From the NCBI GenBank assembly GCA_902778145.1, contig CACYWW010000004.1:45611-109610 (forward strand): a DNA stretch of 64,000 nt. The letters run 5' to 3'. Source of the DNA: an uncultured Ruminococcus sp. (GTDB lineage Bacteria > Bacillota > Clostridia > Oscillospirales > CAG-272). The notes under the pieces are model-generated. The model was given only the letters and a program-made list of their open reading frames with translations. It was not told the DNA's origin and did no database searches. How positions within the stretch are numbered: the stretch's first letter is position 1; each line of letters starts with the position of its first letter. Positions 24,646-33,994 of this stretch are shown here, piece after piece. A program made the position numbers and the translations under genes.

Positions 24646-25746
24646 ATGGAAACGAACGATAAGAAAGCAATGATCAAATCTCTGATCGACACCGGCAAAG
24701 CAAAGGGAACGCTTTCGAACAACGAGATCATGGAGGCTCTCGACGAGCTTGATATGAGTCTTGAACAGATCGAAAAGTTTTACGAAAAGCTTCAGTCCGA
24801 GGGCATCGAGGTAGTCGGATTTCTCGACGACACCGCGGATATCGAGGGTATCGAGCGCGAGATCGAGAAATACGAAAGCGCCGAGGAAATGGAGAAGATG
24901 CTCACTCAGGAGGGCCTCAATATCGACGACCCGGTAAGAGTGTATCTCCGTGATATCGGTAAATACAATCTTCTCGATCAGGAGCGCGAGCTCGAGCTTG
25001 CGGAGCGTATGGCGTACGGTGACAGAAACGCGAAGAAGGAGCTCGTGAACGCGAACCTCAGACTCGTCGTCAGCATAGCGAAGAGATACGTTTCCCGCGG
25101 GATGTTCTTCCTCGATCTTATCCAGGAGGGCAACCTCGGACTTATGAAAGCGGTCGAGAAATTCGACTATACGAAGGGCTATAAATTCTCGACGTACGCG
25201 ACGTGGTGGATCAGACAGGCGATAACGCGCGCCATAGCTGACCAGGCGAGAACCATCAGGATCCCCGTCCACATGGTGGAGACCATACATAAGGTCTCAA
25301 AGATACAGAGACAGCTGATACAGGACAACGGCAGGGAACCGACGGCGGAGGAGATCGCCTCTGAGCTCAACATGAGCGTTGAGAAGGTACGCGATATAAT
25401 GAAGATAGCGCAGGATCCCGTTTCGCTCGAAACGCCTATCGGCGAGGAAGAGGACACTCATCTCGGCGATTTCATACCGGACAACGACTCCCCGGCTCCG
25501 GCGGATGCCGCGTCGCAGACGCTTCTGCGCGAGCAGCTCAACGACGTGCTCAACACTCTGACCCCGCGTGAAGCGCAGGTCCTGCGTCTGCGTTTCGGAC
25601 TTGAGGACGGCCAGACCCGTACGCTTGAAGAGGTCGGCAAGCAGTTCAACATAACGAGAGAGCGTATCAGACAGATCGAGGCGAAGGCTCTTCGCAAGAT
25701 CCGCCACCCGAGCCGCTCGAAGCGTCTCAAGGATTTCCTTGAATGA
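24646..25746 (+). CDS. rpoD: RNA polymerase primary sigma factor (sigma-A)
   Basis: 366 residues. Region 1.2 [17 protein letters not shown], region 2 [11 protein letters not shown] ... [21 protein letters not shown] and [20 protein letters not shown] (core binding and -10 recognition), region 3, region 4 with the helix-turn-helix [16 protein letters not shown] for -35 recognition. The acidic region 1.1 is partly present (residues 1-80). Directs transcription from the TTGACA/TATAAT promoters seen throughout this window. Second gene after dnaG. Confidence 0.97.
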   Translation: METNDKKAMIKSLIDTGKAKGTLSNNEIMEALDELDMSLEQIEKFYEKLQSEGIEVVGFLDDTADIEGIEREIEKYESAEEMEKMLTQEGLNIDDPVRVYLRDIGKYNLLDQERELELAERMAYGDRNAKKELVNANLRLVVSIAKRYVSRGMFFLDLIQEGNLGLMKAVEKFDYTKGYKFSTYATWWIRQAITRAIADQARTIRIPVHMVETIHKVSKIQRQLIQDNGREPTAEEIASELNMSVEKVRDIMKIAQDPVSLETPIGEEEDTHLGDFIPDNDSPAPADAASQTLLREQLNDVLNTLTPREAQVLRLRFGLEDGQTRTLEEVGKQFNITRERIRQIEAKALRKIRHPSRSKRLKDFLE

Positions 25747-25858
25747 TGTGGTAAATTTGCACAATATTTCAGACCGGCGTTTGTTGAAATGGCAGAAAAT
25801 TTTGTGACATGCTCTGAAATTGAAAGCTGCTTTCAGTGTATTTTGCACAACGAAAAGC

Positions 25859-25877
25859 GACGGCAAAGCCGTCTTTT
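25859..25877 (+). terminator. possible terminator after rpoD
   Basis: GACGGC-AAA-GCCGTC hairpin followed by TTTT; short, but correctly placed about 110 bases after rpoD. The rest of the 25747-25997 gap holds only this and the next promoter. Confidence 0.45.
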
Positions 25878-25909
25878 GCCGCGTTAAACTTAAATTTATA
25901 TTTTAATAC

Positions 25910-25938
25910 TTGACAATACGCGCGAATTATTGTAAAAT
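25910..25938 (+). promoter_or_regulatory. promoter of the coiled-coil lipoprotein gene
   Basis: TTGACA (25910-25915), 17-base spacer, TAAAAT (25933-25938); AGGAGG precedes the ATG at 25998. Confidence 0.75.
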
Positions 25939-25997
25939 AAACATAAATTATAATGAGCTTTATGTGAGCGAGCCATTTTAGGAGGTTTTGTAACCAG

Positions 25998-28900
25998 ATG
26001 AAAAAGAGAATTGCGGCTTTGGTACTGCTGTTTGTCATGCTTTGCAGCGTCGTTCTGACGAGCTGCAACAAGCAGACCGAGATCGACCCCGAGGAGCCGA
26101 GGCGTGCCCGCACGATCACGCTTTACTGCATAACGGGCGAAGAGACGACACAGGAAGCCATCAAGAGAGTTGAGGAAGCTCTCAACAGAATAACAAAGAA
26201 GCGTTATTCGACCCAGATCGTTCTCCGTTTCTTCACGAAGGACAAATATGATCAGGTCATCGACGATCTCGTCGCCGATATAGCGCTTGAGCAGAAGCAG
26301 CTTGCGGACTATGAATCCGAATCCGCGGCGCAAGCCAAGGAATCGAAGAGGATAGCGGCTATAGATAAGCTGATAAGCATCGATAAAGCCGAAGTGACGA
26401 CCAGAAAGCTCATTATCTGGTCGACCGAGACGGAAGAAGATGAGAATGACGAAGAAGAAGAGACGTTCGAGACTGAGAAGAACATATTCGACGAGGACGT
26501 TGAAAAATATCCGGACGTAACGGATACTCAGCTTGATATCTTCCTTATCTGCGGAACGGAAAACCTCAACAAGTACGTTTCCGAGGAGCCTTATGCTTCC
26601 GACGGCGAATCGTTCCTCGTACCTATGGATGAAGCGCTCACACTCAAATCAAAATCCATAAAACAGTATGTGAACCAGAACATACTCCTCGCCGGCAAGA
26701 TCGGAAACGTTCAGTATGCGATCCCGACGAACAAGCGTATGGCGGGCGACTCCACTTATCTCGTGCTCGACAAGGAGCTGCTCGGTAAATACGGCTTCAA
26801 GGAAGAAGACATAAGAAGCCTTACAAGTGAAAATTTCGCCGCGTATCTCGCCGCGATCAAGGAAAACGAACCGGACGTCGTCCCGTTCCGTTCCGCTCCT
26901 GACGCTCCCGGCGTCGTATCGCTGTTCGGTGAAAAATCGATATTCGGCACGTACGTCGCCAATACCGCCGTCACAGGCTTCAAGGCTGTGCCGAAGAACC
27001 TTCTCAGCGCGTATCAGTACACAGACCACGTCATATACATGGAGCAGTACAAACGCAACGGATACATCCCCGAGACGGTCGATGAGAACGCAAGATGGGG
27101 CGCTGCCGTCGTAAAAGCGTCTGACAGTGATATCGAAGATCTTTATGATCCCGATAAATATGCCGTAAAGGTCCTGAGCAAGGGCATGGCTACGACCGAA
27201 ACGATCGGCGAGTATATGTTCGGTATCAGTAAATATACGAAAGACGTCGAAAGGTGCATGGAGGTCATAACCCTCATCAACACCAACCCCGAGATCCGCA
27301 ACCTTCTCCAGTACGGTGTCGGCGGCTACAACTATAGGATCGATCCCGACACGGGCAAGCTCGTCCGTCTTAACCACGAATACATGATGGACATCTTCTC
27401 CACGGGCAACACCTTCATCGCGTATCCTGAAGAGGATATGGAACTTGACGAGTGGGAAAAGGCGAAGGCCGCAAACCAGAACGCCATCGTTTCTCCGTAT
27501 CTCGGATTCCTCTTTGAAAAGGAGAATAACGCCGAGCTCATAGAGAAGATGAAGACGCTCTCCGAATCCGTTCTTCAGCAGGTCAAGGATTTCAACGTTG
27601 AGCAGCAGCGTCTTGATCAGATCGCGAAGCTCGAGGAGCAGAAGGCCGGATACCAGAAGGAAGCCGACGAATATAAAGCAAGTCTCGACCTCATCGCCGC
27701 GGATGCGGAAAACTACATATCGCGCATAAACGCCGCGGAGGAGGCTCTCGCACCGTATACCGAAGCGCTCAACAAAGCGAAATCAGCGCTTCAGCCTTAC
27801 GACAAGGAGATAGATAATCTCAACAACAGGATCAAATCACTGCAGAGTCAGATCACGGCCGAAGAAAAGGTAAAACCGACTGAAGAAAAACCCGATCTCG
27901 CACCCGATCAGGCGAAGATCGACGATCTGAAGAAACAGATCGAGGAGCTTCAGACGGAGATCAGAGCGCAGAGAGGCTACTCCTACGAGATCAGAAAAGA
28001 GTACAACGCGGCCCAGGCGGCGTATGATGAAAAGAATAAGGTCCTGACCGATCTTCAGGCTGAATACAAGAGCATATATCTGCTGGATGACGAAGGCAAC
28101 CCGACGAAGATACTGCTCCAGACAGCTTATGACGCAAGACGTGTCAACTATGAGAGCAGAATGGCGGACGTTGAGAAGACCCAGTCCGATATCGATGCGC
28201 TCATGCTCAAGGATCAGGCCGATCTTGACACTCAGTACGCCGAGCTTACGGAGACGGTCCGTGAATACACGGAAAAGGTCGACGCGCTCAACGAAGAACT
28301 GAAGCAGCTCAACATTGACGCAGTGCCCTTCAAGGAAGCGATAACTGCGGCTGACGAAGCCGTTACGGAAGCAAAAGCAAAAGTAGACCAGGCTCTCGAA
28401 GCGTACCAGACCTACAGAGCAGCAAGCGCTGTCGCGCTCTCCTACGTCGAGGATAAAGAGAAGGAAGTCTCAACGGCTGACGGTAAGGTCAAGGCGAAGG
28501 AAGCCGAGATCGCAAACAGAAAAGACGACTCCAACCTTGAAAAGCTCAACACAGAGCTTGATACGCTGAAGGCTGATCTCGATAAGCTCAACACCGAGCT
28601 CGCGTCACTCAAGAACGACTACGAAAAGACGTTTGAGAACGGTAAATCCGAGAAAGCGGCTTATGACGCCGCCGTCGCAGATCTCGAAGCCAAGACAGCC
28701 GCGGCTGAGGCTGCCAGAAACGCAGACGTACTGAAGCAGATCAGTGAAAAGGAATCCGCGAAGAGCGAAGCGAACGTAACGCTCAAGAACGCTTCTTCAG
28801 CACTTGACTCCTTCATGAGAACGTCGTTACAGCATTACGATGAAATAGCCAAAAAGCTTTACAATGATTTCTTCAAGAGCATTGTTACGGATCTTGAAAA

Positions 28901-29012
28901 GAACAACCCCGATTATCAGCAGTTCATGAATATCGGCGAAGAGCAGGCAGATAACGAAAACGGTATAGTAGCGATCTATAACGACTGGTATTCTGCGACG
29001 TATGGCGAATAA
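25998..29012 (+). CDS. extracellular solute-binding lipoprotein with a ~400-residue coiled-coil insertion
   Basis: 1004 residues. Signal peptide with lipobox VVLTSC (Cys23). Residues about 38-510 look like a sugar-type (family 1) ABC solute-binding protein; VMELIN-like helix text such as CMEVITLINTNPEIRNLLQYG and IVSPYLGFLFEKENN is typical of that fold. Residues about 510-940 form an almost uninterrupted heptad-rich coiled coil with helical hairpins (glutamate, lysine, leucine, alanine; many 'KLNTELDTLK'-type repeats). The last ~65 residues (HYDEIAKKLYNDFFKSIVTD ... IYNDWYSATYGE) return to a globular solute-binding-protein style C-terminus. No permease or ATPase gene is adjacent. Could present a ligand-binding head far from the membrane, or organise the cell surface. 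Transport role is inferred from fold only. Confidence 0.75.
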   Translation: MKKRIAALVLLFVMLCSVVLTSCNKQTEIDPEEPRRARTITLYCITGEETTQEAIKRVEEALNRITKKRYSTQIVLRFFTKDKYDQVIDDLVADIALEQKQLADYESESAAQAKESKRIAAIDKLISIDKAEVTTRKLIIWSTETEEDENDEEEETFETEKNIFDEDVEKYPDVTDTQLDIFLICGTENLNKYVSEEPYASDGESFLVPMDEALTLKSKSIKQYVNQNILLAGKIGNVQYAIPTNKRMAGDSTYLVLDKELLGKYGFKEEDIRSLTSENFAAYLAAIKENEPDVVPFRSAPDAPGVVSLFGEKSIFGTYVANTAVTGFKAVPKNLLSAYQYTDHVIYMEQYKRNGYIPETVDENARWGAAVVKASDSDIEDLYDPDKYAVKVLSKGMATTETIGEYMFGISKYTKDVERCMEVITLINTNPEIRNLLQYGVGGYNYRIDPDTGKLVRLNHEYMMDIFSTGNTFIAYPEEDMELDEWEKAKAANQNAIVSPYLGFLFEKENNAELIEKMKTLSESVLQQVKDFNVEQQRLDQIAKLEEQKAGYQKEADEYKASLDLIAADAENYISRINAAEEALAPYTEALNKAKSALQPYDKEIDNLNNRIKSLQSQITAEEKVKPTEEKPDLAPDQAKIDDLKKQIEELQTEIRAQRGYSYEIRKEYNAAQAAYDEKNKVLTDLQAEYKSIYLLDDEGNPTKILLQTAYDARRVNYESRMADVEKTQSDIDALMLKDQADLDTQYAELTETVREYTEKVDALNEELKQLNIDAVPFKEAITAADEAVTEAKAKVDQALEAYQTYRAASAVALSYVEDKEKEVSTADGKVKAKEAEIANRKDDSNLEKLNTELDTLKADLDKLNTELASLKNDYEKTFENGKSEKAAYDAAVADLEAKTAAAEAARNADVLKQISEKESAKSEANVTLKNASSALDSFMRTSLQHYDEIAKKLYNDFFKSIVTDLEKNNPDYQQFMNIGEEQADNENGIVAIYNDWYSATYGE

Positions 29013-29022
29013 AGAATAAGAC

Positions 29023-29055
29023 AAATGCTCCGCGCGACTACACGCGGAGCATTTT
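29023..29055 (+). terminator. terminator of the coiled-coil lipoprotein gene
   Basis: 12-bp stem AAATGCTCCGCG/CGCGGAGCATTT with an 8-base loop; short T tail. Confidence 0.65.
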
Positions 29056-29090
29056 GTAATAAAAGAAAAAAAAGAAAGGCTTATCGGTAT

Positions 29091-29981
29091 ATGAACAAAG
29101 TCAAGAAAAGCACACTGATCAGGCTCGCGGTATGTGTCGGCATAATTGCCATAGCCATACCTATAGCATACGCCACCGGAGTATTTCAGGGCTCGTTGTT
29201 CAAGAACGTAAAGATCAACGGTCAGGCTATCGTCAAGCTGATCGTCATGGTTGCCGGCGTTCTTGCGGTCGAAGCCACCGCCACGTTCATCCTCGGTCTG
29301 CTTGAACCGAAGAACCACAGAATAAGATCCATAATTTCCATTGTCAGCAGTCTTTTGAAATATATTGCCGTCATCGTTATCCTCTGCTGGGGTCTTACGA
29401 TCATCGGCGTCAATGTTTCTACCATAGTCGCGAGCGTGGGGATCGTCGCTCTGATCGTCGGGTTCAGCGCGGAAAGCCTGATCGCGGACGTAGTGACCGG
29501 CGCGTTCATGATATTCGAAAATCAGTATAACGTCGGTGATATCGTTGAAGTCGACGGATTCCGCGGCACGGTCACGAGCATCGGTATAAGAACGACGTGT
29601 ATCACCGATCCCGGGGACAACGTCAAGATTGTCAACAACTCTGCAATGAAGAACATTCTCAACAGATCGGACAAGGTCTCGAGGAGCGTCAGCCAGATAA
29701 GCATACCGTACGGTACCGATATAGAAAAGCTTGAGGAGAGAATACCGGGTATGATGACCGAGATCTATGAGAACCATCGTGACGTGATGAAAAAAGAGCC
29801 GGTTTACCTCGGGGTGCAGGAGCTTGCCGACAGCGCCGTAGTTTTGCGTTTCGTCGTCAACGTGGACGAAAAAGACATTTACTCCGGCACAAGGATACTG
29901 AATCATGATCTTCTGCTTCAGTTCAGACGCGCGGGTGTCGAATGCCCGTTCCCGCAGCTCGATGTTCACACTGACAAATAA
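29091..29981 (+). CDS. small-conductance mechanosensitive channel (MscS family)
   Basis: 296 residues from the ATG at 29091; an earlier in-frame ATG at 29025 sits inside the terminator hairpin and is rejected. Three TM helices: about 10-30, 44-68, 84-125, the last being the pore-lining TM3 (IVASVGIVALIVGFSAESLIADV). The beta domain follows with FENQYNVGDIVEVDGFRGTV, the most conserved MscS segment. Opens on membrane tension to release solutes in hypo-osmotic shock. Followed 11 bases later by a GTG-started gene, likely co-transcribed. One of two MscS-type genes in the window. Confidence 0.88.
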   Translation: MNKVKKSTLIRLAVCVGIIAIAIPIAYATGVFQGSLFKNVKINGQAIVKLIVMVAGVLAVEATATFILGLLEPKNHRIRSIISIVSSLLKYIAVIVILCWGLTIIGVNVSTIVASVGIVALIVGFSAESLIADVVTGAFMIFENQYNVGDIVEVDGFRGTVTSIGIRTTCITDPGDNVKIVNNSAMKNILNRSDKVSRSVSQISIPYGTDIEKLEERIPGMMTEIYENHRDVMKKEPVYLGVQELADSAVVLRFVVNVDEKDIYSGTRILNHDLLLQFRRAGVECPFPQLDVHTDK

Positions 29982-29992
29982 GGCGGTATAAC

Positions 29993-31216
29993 GTGGAAAC
30001 AGATCGTATCCCGGAAGAATATACGAGTCCGCCGGAAGAGTTTCAATTACCGGAGGAGACATATTATACCGGTGAGGAATACAGTTACAAAGCGCAGTCT
30101 GATACGGACAACGGATCCGAAAAAAGGCACGAGAGACTGAAAAAGATGCTGCTGATACCGGTCGCGGCAAGTGTTTCCGCTGTATCCATACTGTTTTCGT
30201 CAATAGGCTTCGACCCGCTCGGAGAGGATATCTTCAATTCTGACGAATACTCTCATCACCACGCACACGAATATGATATAGAACCGTGGGACATCGTTCA
30301 CGACTATTACCGCGTGACGTATCTTCCTACGGGCGACACGTTTGAGTCCGAAAGTGAAGGCGATGCCGGATATGAGGAGATGTGCAGCTGGGTCGAGGAG
30401 CGCGGAGGCGTAAGGGACAGCATCAGGGTGACCGGCTTTGACATCGTACTCATTGAGACGATGTACAGTGAAGATTATATCGGAGTCGGCGATCCGGATG
30501 ATCCGGATGATATTTACGTAGCGCAGGGAAGACAGATCAAGGTCTATAAAAGAATAAATATATGCGAGGCAAGCGATAAGGATCAGTTCGGCGAATACGG
30601 AGACCCGGAATTCCCGCTTTTATCAAATACCGAACCGAACGGATATGCCGAAGGCTTCGGCGTCCTTGACGAAGAATACATAATATATAACGATGGTGAA
30701 GAAAAATATATCGTCGCCGGCAGCGCGCTTGGACGGGAAACGTCTCAGGCCGACGGTATAAGATACGACGCCGGCACGAACTCACTCATCCTTTCCGGTG
30801 TCGACGGAGGATCTCTCAACGTCAATCTGATGGGGAACGGATTCAGGATCGTGGTCGAGGGAGATAACCGGATAGACTCGCTGCTCGTGTGGGGATTCCA
30901 TTACGGCGGAAGCGTCACGATAACCGGAAGCGGAAGCCTCACGATAAACGGCGATATGATACAAGAGTGCGGTATCTATCTTAAGGCCGAAGAGAGTGAA
31001 AGCTGTATAATGATCGACCGCGGCGTACGGCTTGACGTATACGGCTCCGTTACGGCTGTGTTCGTTGAGGATACAAAGCTTGAGAAAAGCATTTATTTCC
31101 TTGAGCCGCTGTATCTCGATGAAGGAGTCAGAGCGTATGATGAAAAGGACGGACTGTTTGCGGGGTATATTGCCGACAGAACCGGTGCTTTTGCAAAACA
31201 CGCCGTTTTTCGTTAA
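29993..31216 (+). CDS. membrane-anchored protein with His-rich linker and beta-helix-like C-terminal domain
   Basis: 407 residues from GTG 29993, with AAGG nine bases upstream. Acidic, Tyr/Pro-rich N-terminal cytoplasmic tail (about 1-48), one TM segment (about 52-70), a His-rich HHHAHEYD stretch (about 82-90), then an extracytoplasmic domain. The last ~150 residues contain repeating strands such as GTNSLILSG, GGSVTITGSGSLTING and IMIDRGVRLDVYGSV, similar in style to the parallel beta-helix of Cthe_2159-type carbohydrate-binding proteins. I do not recognise the middle region. Probably in one transcript with the MscS gene. Confidence 0.65.
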   Translation: METDRIPEEYTSPPEEFQLPEETYYTGEEYSYKAQSDTDNGSEKRHERLKKMLLIPVAASVSAVSILFSSIGFDPLGEDIFNSDEYSHHHAHEYDIEPWDIVHDYYRVTYLPTGDTFESESEGDAGYEEMCSWVEERGGVRDSIRVTGFDIVLIETMYSEDYIGVGDPDDPDDIYVAQGRQIKVYKRINICEASDKDQFGEYGDPEFPLLSNTEPNGYAEGFGVLDEEYIIYNDGEEKYIVAGSALGRETSQADGIRYDAGTNSLILSGVDGGSLNVNLMGNGFRIVVEGDNRIDSLLVWGFHYGGSVTITGSGSLTINGDMIQECGIYLKAEESESCIMIDRGVRLDVYGSVTAVFVEDTKLEKSIYFLEPLYLDEGVRAYDEKDGLFAGYIADRTGAFAKHAVFR

Positions 31217-31263
31217 ATAATTCTTATTTTTGAAAAAAACATATATAAAAACTCGAAAAACGA

Positions 31264-31292
31264 TTGACAAATGGGATTCTGTATAGTATAAT
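31264..31292 (+). promoter_or_regulatory. promoter of the HU gene
   Basis: TTGACA (31264-31269), 17-base spacer, TATAAT (31287-31292). Confidence 0.85.
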
Positions 31293-31339
31293 GAATACAG
31301 TAACCGAAACTATGTATTTCATATTCAGGAGGAATAGAT

Positions 31340-31633
31340 ATGAATAAAACCGAATTTACAAAAAAGGTCGCTGAAAAAGCAGGGATCGAAGTAAAGGCTG
31401 CAGACGCAAGCGTAAAAGCCGCGATAGCCGTGATCGAAGAAGCTCTCAGAAACGGTGAAAAAGTTCAGATAACCGGATTCGGCACGTTTGACGTTCGCAA
31501 GCGTCCGGCAAGAAAGGGCAAAAACCCCAGGACCGGTGAAGAGATAAAGATCAAAGCCAGCAAGAGCCCTGTATTCAAAGCAGGTCAGGCCCTCAAGAAC
31601 GAAGCCAACAAGAGAGCGACCAAGAAGAAATAA
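31340..31633 (+). CDS. hup: HU family DNA-binding protein
   Basis: 97 residues. Begins MNKTEFTKKVAEKAGIEVKA; carries the HU signature GFGTFDVRKRPARKGKNPRTG in the DNA-binding arm and a lysine-rich tail (NEANKRATKKK). Histone-like dimer that bends and compacts DNA. GGAGG nine bases before the ATG. Slightly longer than the usual 90 residues because of the basic tail. Own promoter and terminator. Confidence 0.95.
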   Translation: MNKTEFTKKVAEKAGIEVKAADASVKAAIAVIEEALRNGEKVQITGFGTFDVRKRPARKGKNPRTGEEIKIKASKSPVFKAGQALKNEANKRATKKK

Positions 31634-31641
31634 GACCGATC

Positions 31642-31672
31642 AAAGATCGCGCGATCCGCGCGATCTTTTTTT
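31642..31672 (+). terminator. terminator of the HU gene
   Basis: Stem AAAGATCGCGCG/CGCGCGATCTTT with an ATC loop and T7 tail. Confidence 0.9.
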
Positions 31673-31682
31673 ATAAAAGGGG

Positions 31683-31731
31683 TTGACAAAACGGGAATTA
31701 TGTGATAACATATGAGCAAATGAACATATGA
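31683..31731 (+). promoter_or_regulatory. promoter and probable ArsR-family operator of the metal resistance operon
   Basis: TTGACA (31683-31688), 17-base spacer, TAACAT (31706-31711). Immediately over the -10 and start lies AACATATGAGC-AAATG-AACATATGA: two CATATG units in an imperfect palindrome resembling SmtB/CadC operators (ATATGA...TCATAT type). Also readable as a direct AACATATGA repeat. Confidence 0.6.
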
Positions 31732-31752
31732 TAATACGAAAGAGAGGAACAA

Positions 31753-32085
31753 ATGAAAGGTCACGATCATACAAAGCTGCTTTATGACGTCAACAGTCAG
31801 ATGCCTAAGGATGAAGTGCTTGCCGGGCTTTCGGAGCTTTTTGCCGTATTCGGAGACAGTACGCGTATAAAGATCCTTTGGGCGCTGTTCGAATCGGAAA
31901 TGTGCGTATGCGCGATCGCGGAGCTGCTTCACATGACGCAGTCGGCGATCTCACATCAGCTCAAGCTTCTGAAGCATGCGAAGCTGGTGGGCTGCCGCCG
32001 CGAAGGAAAGACCGTTTATTATTATCTTGCGGACGACCATGTAAGAAGTATTATAGATCAGGGAATGGAGCATATATCCGAATAA
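31753..32085 (+). CDS. ArsR/SmtB family metal-sensing repressor (CadC-like)
   Basis: 110 residues. Winged helix with FGDSTRIKILWAL and recognition helix MTQSAISHQLKLLKHAKLV. The CVC metal motif sits in the alpha3 region (EMCVCAIAELL), as in CadC/ArsR sensors. C-terminal helix HVRSIIDQGMEHISE could hold alpha5 ligands. Metal binding releases the operator and derepresses the efflux ATPase that starts one base after its stop. Cd/Zn/Pb sensing is more likely than arsenic because of the partner gene. Confidence 0.92.
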   Translation: MKGHDHTKLLYDVNSQMPKDEVLAGLSELFAVFGDSTRIKILWALFESEMCVCAIAELLHMTQSAISHQLKLLKHAKLVGCRREGKTVYYYLADDHVRSIIDQGMEHISE

Positions 32086-32086
32086 T

Positions 32087-33994
32087 ATGAAACACGAACA
32101 CGAACATAACGTCCCGGGGTGCGGATGCGGACATTGCCGCCACGCGGAGGACGAACACGAACATGAGCACGTAGAAGGCGAAAACAGAAAGCTTCAGGTA
32201 ATAAAGCTTATAGTCGCCGCGGTCATCTTCATTGCGGCGCTTTTATGCGAGCACGTTATCGGAACGGACCTTGTTGTTTACCTGATACTGTATATCGCCG
32301 CTTTCATTGCCGCGGGATACGACGTTGTGATAAACGCGATCAAAGGGATCATCAGGCTCGATCCGCTTGACGAATGCTTTTTGATGACGGTCGCGTCTGT
32401 CGGCGCGTTCTGCATAGGAGAATTTGCTGAAGCCGGCGCTGTTATGATCCTCTACAGCCTCGGTGAATTCCTGCAGGATCTCGCCGTCGATAAGAGCAGG
32501 GAATCCATATCGGAGCTCATTGACTTTGCGCCGAAGACCGCTATCGTTTTGCGCGAAGGTGAATATACCGAAATCGACGCGGACGACGTTGAGATCGGCG
32601 ACACGGTCGTAGTCAAAGCCGGAGCAGGAGTGCCGGTAGACGGTACCGTGACGGAGGGGAACACGTCTGTTGACACCTCGGCACTCACGGGCGAATCGAT
32701 GCCGAAGGATATTACCGTCGGAGACAAAGTCATGAGCGGTTATCTCAACCAGACAGGTGAGATAAAGATACGCGCTGAGGCGTTGTTCAGCAATTCCGCG
32801 GCGTCCCGTATCAAAGGGCTGATAGAGGGCGCGGAGGCTAAAAAGGCGAAGACGGAGTCGTTTATATCAAAATTCGCAAAGGTGTACACTCCCGTCGTCG
32901 TCATCATCGCCGTGATCCTCGCTATCGTACCTCCGCTCTTTGATCGGAACTGGACCGAATGGATACACAGGGCGCTCACGTTCCTTGTAGTATCGTGCCC
33001 GTGCGCGCTTGTAATATCCGTGCCGCTGACGTTTTTTGCGGGGCTCGGATCGGCGTCGCGTAAAGGGATCCTGGTCAAGGGCGCAGAGCACCTGGAAAGA
33101 CTTTCAAAAACAGAGATCTTTGCGTTCGATAAGACAGGTACTCTTACAAAAGGCGTGATCACCGTAACGGCTTTTCGTCCTACGGACGATGAAAAGCTCC
33201 TGAAGGACGTTATCTGCAGCGTTGAAGCGCATTCAGATCATCCGATAGCAAGGGCGTTTCACGGGATGAGCTATGATAAAAAGAACGTGACGGAAATAAA
33301 AGAGATCACGGGAGAAGGTGTTACTTGTCTGGTTGACGGCGCCGTATGCGCCGTCGGCAACGAAAAACTGATGAAACGCTTCGGGATCACAGCCCCGACA
33401 GGCGGCGTGACTCTTGTCCATGCGTACCTTGACGGAAAGCATCTCGGTTACGCCGAGCTGTCGGATACGGTAAAGGAAGAGGCGTCGGGCGCGATTGCGC
33501 GGCTCAAGGCTCTCGGAGTGAACAAGACTGTGATGCTGACGGGAGACACGAAGACATCAGCCGAAAAAACAGCCGCCGCGCTTGAGCTTTCCGATGTCAA
33601 AGCGTCGCTTTTGCCGGAGGACAAGGTGAGCTCGGTCGAGGAGCTTCTGAAGGAAGGGAATACCGCGTACGTCGGCGACGGTATAAACGACGCCGCCGTG
33701 CTCGTCAGAGCCGACACCGGGATCGCCATGGGCACTCTCGGATCGGATATAGCCATCGAAGCGGCGGACGTGGTCATAACAGACGACGATCTGACAAAGC
33801 TTCCTGAGGCAGTAAGAATATCAAAAAAGACAGTCAGGATCGCGTGGCAGAACATTGTATTCGCGATCGCGGTGAAGCTCACCGTGCTTATACTGAGTGC
33901 GCTCGGCATCGCAGATATGATGTGGATTGCCGTTTTTGCCGATACTGGCGTCGCGCTTCTGTGCGCCGCCAACGCAATGAGGGCGATGAGATGA
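32087..33994 (+). CDS. heavy-metal translocating P1B-type ATPase (CadA/ZntA-like)
   Basis: 635 residues. The N-terminus has no HMA fold but a His/Cys-rich segment (HEHEHNVPGCGCGHCRHAEDEHEHEHVEG spans residues 3-31). Core motifs: TGES in the actuator domain, intramembrane SCPCALVISVP (CPC) of Zn/Cd-type pumps, DKTGTL phosphorylation site, HP motif SDHPIARAF, and GDGINDAAVL hinge. Eight TM helices expected. Exports Zn, Cd or Pb. ATG follows the arsR stop by one base; stop overlaps the DUF1284 start. Confidence 0.94.
   Translation: MKHEHEHNVPGCGCGHCRHAEDEHEHEHVEGENRKLQVIKLIVAAVIFIAALLCEHVIGTDLVVYLILYIAAFIAAGYDVVINAIKGIIRLDPLDECFLMTVASVGAFCIGEFAEAGAVMILYSLGEFLQDLAVDKSRESISELIDFAPKTAIVLREGEYTEIDADDVEIGDTVVVKAGAGVPVDGTVTEGNTSVDTSALTGESMPKDITVGDKVMSGYLNQTGEIKIRAEALFSNSAASRIKGLIEGAEAKKAKTESFISKFAKVYTPVVVIIAVILAIVPPLFDRNWTEWIHRALTFLVVSCPCALVISVPLTFFAGLGSASRKGILVKGAEHLERLSKTEIFAFDKTGTLTKGVITVTAFRPTDDEKLLKDVICSVEAHSDHPIARAFHGMSYDKKNVTEIKEITGEGVTCLVDGAVCAVGNEKLMKRFGITAPTGGVTLVHAYLDGKHLGYAELSDTVKEEASGAIARLKALGVNKTVMLTGDTKTSAEKTAAALELSDVKASLLPEDKVSSVEELLKEGNTAYVGDGINDAAVLVRADTGIAMGTLGSDIAIEAADVVITDDDLTKLPEAVRISKKTVRIAWQNIVFAIAVKLTVLILSALGIADMMWIAVFADTGVALLCAANAMRAMR

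Noticed and set aside
28827-30203. Long open frame on the minus strand (458 codons) opposite the coiled-coil lipoprotein end, MscS and the start of the next gene
   Set aside because: Antisense to three well-supported genes; no ribosome-binding site and low-complexity, arginine/aspartate-rich translation.
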